From UBA2943 sp946534895 (GTDB taxonomy: Bacteria > Bacillota > Clostridia > Christensenellales > Aristaeellaceae), in contig CAMNDE010000005.1 in the NCBI GenBank assembly GCA_946534895.1, positions 1 through 64,000 on the forward strand: a DNA stretch of 64,000 nt, in the 5' to 3' direction. Shown here piece after piece: positions 58,985 through 64,000 of this stretch (position 1 is the first letter of the stretch; each line of letters begins with the position of its first letter). The position numbers and the translations under genes were made by a program. The notes beneath the pieces are model-generated. The model was not told the DNA's origin and did not search any database. It was given only the letters and a program-made list of their open reading frames with translations.

Positions 58985-61894
58985 TCAGTTCCAGCCAAAT
59001 CCCAGCTGCTCAAGTACGCTCTGTGTTCTGTTGGAATCAAACCGCTGGTTGAATCCGCTCTGTGCCATGCGGTAGTAAACGGAAAGCATGGCAATGTCCC
59101 GGTCCGCACTTCCCTCGGAAAGCCTGGCGGCAAACTCCCGGTCGCTGATCATTTTCGCTTCTGTCAGCTGTTCAATACTCCTGACCGAAGGATTCATGAT
59201 ATGCCATATATATCCAGCACCGTCCGCCTCTGCGAGAAGCACAATGGCCCGCGCGGCCATGTCCACCGCTGTGTCGTCATAGGATGCATCGCGCATGCTT
59301 TCCGGAAACACACCCATTTTTCTGAAAGCCCTCAGCTGTGCAGCCATGCCGCTGGATTCGGCATTTATCTGAAACAGGCCATCCGATGCCCTTGGCCCCA
59401 GATTGCCAATCCTGAAGATCGTGGATGCCACGCCCTGGTCACGCGCCAGAAGAACCTGCTCTTCTGCCTGGTATTTCGTCTGCACATAGGGATTCAGGGT
59501 TATTTCCTGACCGATATCCAGAAGATCTTCCGTGAGAGGTACATCCGTCCCGAAGCCGGCTACCGCGTAGGTTGAAATATGGAAGAGCGGTGAACAACTC
59601 TGCGCACAGAAACGTATGATATTCTGCGTTCCGCCGACATTGATCCGATAAGACGTTTCCGCACTGCCCACATGGCTGACAAGAGCTGCAGCGTGTATGA
59701 CGGTCTCCGTTTCTCTGCAGAGGCTCCCATACTGGTCCATGCTCAGTCCCAGCCACTCTTTTTCCAGATCGCCGATAACCGTTTCCACCTTTTTCCGTTC
59801 TTCTGCAAAGCCGTAGTACAGGCAGGCCCTGTCCAGGTTTTCTTCACTTCTGACAAGGCAGATGACCCTGTATCCGGCCCGCACCAGCTCCGCCATGATA
59901 TGCGAGCCCAGATATCCGCTGGATCCGGTAAGCAGCACAGTATGTCCAAGACCGGCATGGGCCTCCGGCCTGACTGATATGTATCGGTTGACATCCCGGA
60001 TCTTCCCTGCAGCCTCCGGCATAAACATGCAGGGAGCTCCGGTTTCCAGATGTTCAGCCAGACGGCGGATGGTTTTACAGGCATAAATCGTTTCAGGGGC
60101 ACAGTCCAGAAGCAGGGCAAGGCTGATGGTGGAAAGACTGTCCAGCCCCATCGCATAGAGATTATCGTCGATCCCGGCGGATACACCGCCCGGAAGCACC
60201 CGCATGACTTTTTCAAGGATCTGCCGCTGCTTTTCATTCTCAGCCGATGATGCGCCTCCTTTACCGGCGGAGGCATCCAGTTCACGCATGACGTCCCGCC
60301 GTTTGATTTTCATGGAGGTTGTCATGGGAAAAGGCTTTTCGCGAAAGCGTACATCCAGGATTTTCTCATAGCCCGGCAGCTCAGCATTGAGCGCATCGAT
60401 CATCTGGATCACACTGGCCCGTTTTTCCGGAGTGTCTTCCCTGAGGAACAGAATGGCTGTCAGATGTCCGTCCACATTGGCAGCCATGGCAGCGGAAACG
60501 CCTTCGATCATGGAAAGCCTGCTTTCCCAGACCTCCGGATATATCTTCTCTCCGCTGGGCGTCTTGATCATGTTGTCCTTCCGTCCATGAATGATGACGT
60601 ATCCTTCATCGGTAATCTCCGCAAGATCTCCGGTATGGAACCATCCATCCTCCATGACCCTGGCCGTCAGTTCCGGAGACTTGTAGTACCCCTGCATCAC
60701 CATGGGCCCGCGAAGGCACAGTTCGCCATCCTCCAGCCGCATTTCCATGCCTTCGACATAGGGAGCCCCGGCTTCCCTCGGGCGGATGGATGCGTCACAG
60801 TTGGCCAGACATCCGCCTGCCGTCTCCGTAAGACCATAGCCTACAAAAACGGTGATTCCGGCAAGACCGAGGGTATCGATCACTTCCCTGCTGGCGGAAG
60901 CTCCTCCTATCGTGATCCGCCTGAGCTGACCGCCCAGCATCTGCCGGACCTCTTCCATTGTGTGTTCCTTAAGTCCGCGTGCAATCAATGCCGCCAGCAT
61001 GTTGGCCAGAGCCGGAACCGCAACCACGATGGTAATTCTGAATCTCGTCAGATTGGGAATCAGGTTTTTCATGTCATCATTGATGCAGACTGTTGCCCCA
61101 AGATACAGGTATTTCATCTGCCCGACAAAGATTTCAAAGCAGTGATGAATGGGCAGAAGCGACAGCAGCCTGTCACCCGGCACGCAGAGCGGCACCGGCC
61201 CCGTGACATCCGCAAGGATGGCGCGCTGCGAAATCATGGCCGCCTTCAGACCATCTCCGGAAGTCCCGGAAGTGAACATCAGCGAAGCAAGTGCGTCCGG
61301 ATCATTGGGTTCCATGTCCACCGGATCTCCATCCCGCACAGGACCAGGCCAGTCTTCCAGGCGCAGGATTTCCCTGATGCCGCTGCAGTACCCCTGGATC
61401 GCTTCCTTCAGCGCACTGTAACGCTCTGACAGAAAGACGATGGACACATCTGCAAAATCCAGCCGCTCCGCGATTTCCCCCGGCCTGAGCTTGGTATCAA
61501 GCGGTACCGAGACATTGGAGCTGATCATGATCCCGTAATAGGCACATATCCATGCATAGGACATGTCCCCGATCAAAGCGATTTTCTTTCCCTCGCCGAC
61601 GCAGCTCTGCAGTTTTGACGCCGTCTTCAGCGCATCCGCCTGCAGATCCGCAAAGGTTTTTGCGATCACATGCCCGCCTTCAGCCCACTCATAGGCCGGC
61701 AGTGCCCCGAACCTGTCTGCCGTATATCTGAGAAACTCCCGCAATGTATGCATTTTTCCATTCACCTCTGCTGTATGTTTTCTGTAGACTTCTGCATGCA
61801 CTTGCCGCAGTTCTTGCTCCGGTTCAGGCCTGCCCGGCTTCTGTTCCGCCCTGCTCCGGTCTGAAAAGTCCAGACCTGCTTTTGTGATGTTCAT
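58985..61894 (-). CDS. Adenylation / carrier protein / thioester reductase enzyme (carboxylic acid reductase-like)
   Basis: A 969-residue single-module enzyme. The adenylation domain (about 40-550) resembles long-chain acyl-CoA synthetases: LMFTSGTSGDG, GYGLTETAG, WFHTGDLAE, GRKDNMIKTPSGEKI and a late SMKIKR lysine. A carrier domain (about 555-630) has the phosphopantetheine serine in MGLDSLSTI. The reductase (about 650-969) is a Rossmann-type SDR with LLTGSSGYLGSHI and a YVQTK Tyr-Lys pair. The expected reaction is ATP-dependent activation of a carboxylic acid, loading on the carrier and NAD(P)H release as aldehyde. No phosphopantetheinyl transferase or aldehyde-using enzyme is adjacent. ATG 61894 follows AGAGG. 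It is the first gene after the extended -10 promoter, upstream of Clp-N and kinase genes. The substrate is unknown; a fatty acid is plausible. Confidence 0.88.
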   Translation of the reverse strand: MNITKAGLDFSDRSRAEQKPGRPEPEQELRQVHAEVYRKHTAEVNGKMHTLREFLRYTADRFGALPAYEWAEGGHVIAKTFADLQADALKTASKLQSCVGEGKKIALIGDMSYAWICAYYGIMISSNVSVPLDTKLRPGEIAERLDFADVSIVFLSERYSALKEAIQGYCSGIREILRLEDWPGPVRDGDPVDMEPNDPDALASLMFTSGTSGDGLKAAMISQRAILADVTGPVPLCVPGDRLLSLLPIHHCFEIFVGQMKYLYLGATVCINDDMKNLIPNLTRFRITIVVAVPALANMLAALIARGLKEHTMEEVRQMLGGQLRRITIGGASASREVIDTLGLAGITVFVGYGLTETAGGCLANCDASIRPREAGAPYVEGMEMRLEDGELCLRGPMVMQGYYKSPELTARVMEDGWFHTGDLAEITDEGYVIIHGRKDNMIKTPSGEKIYPEVWESRLSMIEGVSAAMAANVDGHLTAILFLREDTPEKRASVIQMIDALNAELPGYEKILDVRFREKPFPMTTSMKIKRRDVMRELDASAGKGGASSAENEKQRQILEKVMRVLPGGVSAGIDDNLYAMGLDSLSTISLALLLDCAPETIYACKTIRRLAEHLETGAPCMFMPEAAGKIRDVNRYISVRPEAHAGLGHTVLLTGSSGYLGSHIMAELVRAGYRVICLVRSEENLDRACLYYGFAEERKKVETVIGDLEKEWLGLSMDQYGSLCRETETVIHAAALVSHVGSAETSYRINVGGTQNIIRFCAQSCSPLFHISTYAVAGFGTDVPLTEDLLDIGQEITLNPYVQTKYQAEEQVLLARDQGVASTIFRIGNLGPRASDGLFQINAESSGMAAQLRAFRKMGVFPESMRDASYDDTAVDMAARAIVLLAEADGAGYIWHIMNPSVRSIEQLTEAKMISDREFAARLSEGSADRDIAMLSVYYRMAQSGFNQRFDSNRTQSVLEQLGFGWN

Positions 61895-62046
61895 CTTTTC
61901 CTCTGCAGTCACACGGCAAAAACAGCATGGAAACGGCTGGCCATTCCAGGATTCCATGCCGAATCCCTTTCCCGGAACAGGCATGTTTTCTTCCAGCGCT
62001 CTTTCAGCCGCTGCATTCTATGCGCCTCATCTGAATCCGTGGCCGA

Positions 62047-62055
62047 ATTATAGCA
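62047..62055 (-). promoter_or_regulatory. Extended -10 promoter for the signalling island operon
   Basis: Minus-strand TGCTATAAT, a perfect TG-extended -10 with no -35 match. It lies directly behind the terminator of the upstream kinase gene and gives a leader of about 145 bases. Confidence 0.6.
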
Positions 62056-62059
62056 AATC

Positions 62060-62104
62060 AAAAACGCCGGCAGGGATGCACTGTGCATACATTGCCGGCG
62101 TTTT
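62060..62104 (-). terminator. Terminator of the LRR receptor-like kinase gene
   Basis: A 12-bp stem (62061-62072 with 62093-62104) with an inner ATGCA/TGCAT hairpin in the loop. In minus-strand sense the stem ends in TTTTTG. Confidence 0.9.
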
Positions 62105-62110
62105 CCAACT

Positions 62111-63817
62111 TTATTCGTACTTTATTTCAAAACCTGCGCCGCTGAGCGACTGCTCCGCCGCTTCTTTCATACCCTTGCTCAGCGTGACGCTCTCCAGTTC
62201 CGGAAGATCGAGCAGCGGCGTCAGGTCCCTGACCGCCGTTGACGCCATGTTCAGCCTCCGCAGGCCCTGATGTACGGTAATCGGAGCCAGGTCACTGACA
62301 GGCGTATGGGATATGTCCAGCTCCTCCAGGCCCGTGACTCCGCTCAGTTCATCCAGTGTGTTCATTCCGGTCCAGGCAGCGCGCAGGGAGACAATGCGCT
62401 TTTGTCCGAGGTAGTGGTAGCTCTGCGTACGGTTGGCAATGTCCAGATACTGGAAATCGCCCAGCTGCGCGAACACGACGGGATCATAGCGGTGTACATC
62501 GCACACGTCCAGATAGGCCAGCTGCGGGCACTGGATCAGGGGTGACAGTTCCTTGACCGGGTTGTCATTGATTCCCACGTAATTCAGTTTCTCCATGCCC
62601 GCAAGGCAGGAAATGAACCGGATGGAATTGTGCTTGAACTCCACTTTGTTCAGATTCTTCATCCCGGACAGTGTGGAAATATCGCTGAGCATCTGCGCCA
62701 CCACACATACCTGCTCCAGATTCGGCATTGCGGCAAGTTCCTCAAGATTCTCCAGATCTCCCCTGGTGCTTCTTCCGGAGGCATACCACTGTGAAATTGC
62801 GTCGTAGAAACTGTCTGAATCCGCATAGGCCCTGTCGGCCACAATATAGATGCCTGTGACATCCGAAAGCATGTCTGTGCGTATCTCGGTCTCCGGCCCC
62901 AGCCCAAGATTCAGGCGCACGGCCTGTTCCACAAGCGGGTTCTCAAAGAAGACCGGTGCACTGGACGGCCGGAGCAGAAAGACTGCTGCTCCGGACAGGA
63001 TGATAAGGAACAGGAGCGCCGCCCCTGCCAGGATCATCCGTCTCCGTCTCTCTGCCGGCATGGCATGCTCCAGCGCCTTCCTTGCATGAAGCGCGGACGC
63101 ATACCTGTGTTCCGGATCAAAGGCTGTCATTCTCCGGATCACCCGTTCCAGTCCGCCGGTACCTTTGCGTATATCCCCGCTTCCCTGCATCAGCCAGTTC
63201 AGCACCATGCCCAGACTGTAAATATCCGAGCGTCCGTCCGTCTGGGCAAACCCGTACTGTTCCGGCGGTGCAAAGCCCTCAGTGCCAAATACGACCGTGT
63301 CCGCTTTCTTTTCCGAGTGCACCCGGGAGATTCCAAAATCAATGAGTACCGGCGTTCCATCGTCCCGGACAATGATGTTCTGGGGCTTCACATCCCGGTG
63401 GATCACCGGCGGAACCAGGCTGTGCAGTGCATGCAGCTGATCGCACAGCGCGATACCGATCCTCAGAATCTCCTCCGCGCTCATCGGGTGATGTGCCGCA
63501 TAACTGTCCAGCGTTTCCCCCTCCACATATTCGCGCACAGTGCAGCGCATGGTTTCACTGCGGAACTCCTCCACATAGCGCGGCAGCGGGTCTGACTTCA
63601 TGTGCCGGAGCACTTCCGGTTCAGACATCTCATACAGCGGATGCTCACGCGGAAAGCATTTCACCGTAACCAGCCCTGACCCGTCCCGGGCCCTGGCCAG
63701 GAGCGTCTGCGTTTCCCGTCCGGATGAAAAGCATTCCAGAAGCTCATACCGCTCTGTAAGTCCCGGAGGATATTCCGCCTCATCCGGAAGCACCAGGCGT
63801 TCAGAAGGTTCTTTCAC
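62111..63817 (-). CDS. Transmembrane Ser/Thr kinase with extracellular leucine-rich repeats
   Basis: About 568 residues. A cytoplasmic kinase domain (about 20-255) has catalytic VIHRDVKPQN and IDFGISR with the VKCF lysine. Its glycine loop is degenerate (FSSGRET). Then come a basic stop-transfer RRRR, one membrane helix (about 261-283) and an extracytoplasmic part. Residues about 360-550 of that part are leucine-rich repeats (LSGMKNLNKVEF, LAGMEKLNYVGI, VTGLEELDIS, HQGLRRLNM). The topology mirrors plant receptor-like kinases in reverse order. I chose GTG 63817, 7 bases after the stop of the preceding gene; an ATG at 63856 lies inside that gene with no usable ribosome site, though it is an alternative. 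Confidence 0.88.
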   Translation of the reverse strand: MKEPSERLVLPDEAEYPPGLTERYELLECFSSGRETQTLLARARDGSGLVTVKCFPREHPLYEMSEPEVLRHMKSDPLPRYVEEFRSETMRCTVREYVEGETLDSYAAHHPMSAEEILRIGIALCDQLHALHSLVPPVIHRDVKPQNIIVRDDGTPVLIDFGISRVHSEKKADTVVFGTEGFAPPEQYGFAQTDGRSDIYSLGMVLNWLMQGSGDIRKGTGGLERVIRRMTAFDPEHRYASALHARKALEHAMPAERRRRMILAGAALLFLIILSGAAVFLLRPSSAPVFFENPLVEQAVRLNLGLGPETEIRTDMLSDVTGIYIVADRAYADSDSFYDAISQWYASGRSTRGDLENLEELAAMPNLEQVCVVAQMLSDISTLSGMKNLNKVEFKHNSIRFISCLAGMEKLNYVGINDNPVKELSPLIQCPQLAYLDVCDVHRYDPVVFAQLGDFQYLDIANRTQSYHYLGQKRIVSLRAAWTGMNTLDELSGVTGLEELDISHTPVSDLAPITVHQGLRRLNMASTAVRDLTPLLDLPELESVTLSKGMKEAAEQSLSGAGFEIKYE

Positions 63818-63824
63818 GACTGCA

Positions 63825-64000
63825 TTACACCACCTCTCCCAGCGGCATAAGGCCATGCTCCTGCAGGATCGCCTGCGTATCCGCCATGCTCAGCCGGTTC
63901 TTCAGGCAGTAGATAATGGCCGTATCCCGTTTGAGTCTCGGATACAGGGTACTCTTTCCCGCTGCCTGAAGAAGGCGCTGGGTCTCTTCCAGGCTGAGTC
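63825..64000 (-). CDS. C-terminal end of an HTH-type protein (cut by window edge)
   Basis: An open frame enters from the right edge and stops at TAA (63827-63825). It encodes about 57 residues, including LSLEETQRLLQAAG, RLKRDTAIIYCLKNRLS and a final LMPLGEVV. This resembles the C-terminal part of small XRE-type HTH proteins that often neighbour bacterial Ser/Thr kinases, in which LSLEETQ and KRD...I are recurrent. No start is inside the window. It ends 7 bases before the GTG start of the LRR kinase, so the two are probably one operon. Confidence 0.7.
   Translation of the reverse strand, partial: LSLEETQRLLQAAGKSTLYPRLKRDTAIIYCLKNRLSMADTQAILQEHGLMPLGEVV

Noticed and set aside
63818..63856. 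ATG 63856 as start of the LRR kinase
   Set aside because: It lies inside the end of the preceding gene with GGAG only one base away. The GTG at 63817, after that gene's stop, fits gene order better, though its own ribosome site is distant.

Overview
The window looks like chromosomal DNA of a GC-rich member of the Clostridia (Bacillota), probably a gut or rumen anaerobe. This is inference from several features. Shine-Dalgarno sites are strong (GGAGG-like), promoters are sigma-A type with 17-bp spacers, and hibernation factor is the long form. There are clostripain-type secreted peptidases, a cellobiose phosphorylase close to clostridial enzymes, and large glycoside-utilisation operons. I saw no tRNA, rRNA, CRISPR array, insertion sequence or phage genes.

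Region 1 (1-10.4 kb): the 3' part of a sugar ABC permease, then two divergent clostripain-family (C11) secreted peptidases with very large C-terminal regions, and a small secreted protein. Region 2 (10.4-15 kb): glycogen phosphorylase and a GH13 alpha-glucan hydrolase. Region 3 (15-32 kb): mostly core genes. These are a SpoIIE-type phosphatase coupled to a class I glutamine-amidotransferase-like hydrolase, an HTH protein with a histone-H1-like tail, holA, an MBL hydrolase, hibernation factor, cellobiose phosphorylase, a dipeptidase, a stand-alone FakA C-terminal domain, polA, gluQ and an amylosucrase-like enzyme. The phosphorylases and amylosucrase suggest an economy built on glucose-1-phosphate and alpha-glucan. 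Region 4 (32-43.4 kb): a six-gene minus-strand operon (GPH transporter, GH2, sugar isomerase/epimerase, GH78, GH43-like, GH1) with overlapping or abutting genes, opposite a divergent AraC regulator. It probably imports and dismantles rhamnose-bearing plant glycosides. An aldo/keto reductase follows.

Region 5 (44.6-64 kb) is the unusual part: a minus-strand signalling and proteolysis island. In transcription order it holds the end of an HTH-like gene, a receptor-like Ser/Thr kinase with an LRR ectodomain, and a terminator with an extended -10 promoter just behind it. Then come an adenylation-carrier-reductase enzyme, a Clp-N-domain polytopic membrane protein, an FHA/zinc-ribbon/Ser-Thr kinase, a PP2C phosphatase, a 2124-residue double kinase, a soluble Clp-N/AAA+/receiver-like/FtsH fusion protease, and a 106-residue protein. 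The double kinase carries two kinase domains encoded by an 865-bp repeat that I read as perfect, and between them lies a series of Thr-Val-aromatic motifs. A working model, not proven here, is that the kinases phosphorylate these threonines, the FHA protein reads them, PP2C resets them, and the shared Clp-N domains link a membrane sensor to a regulated cytosolic protease.
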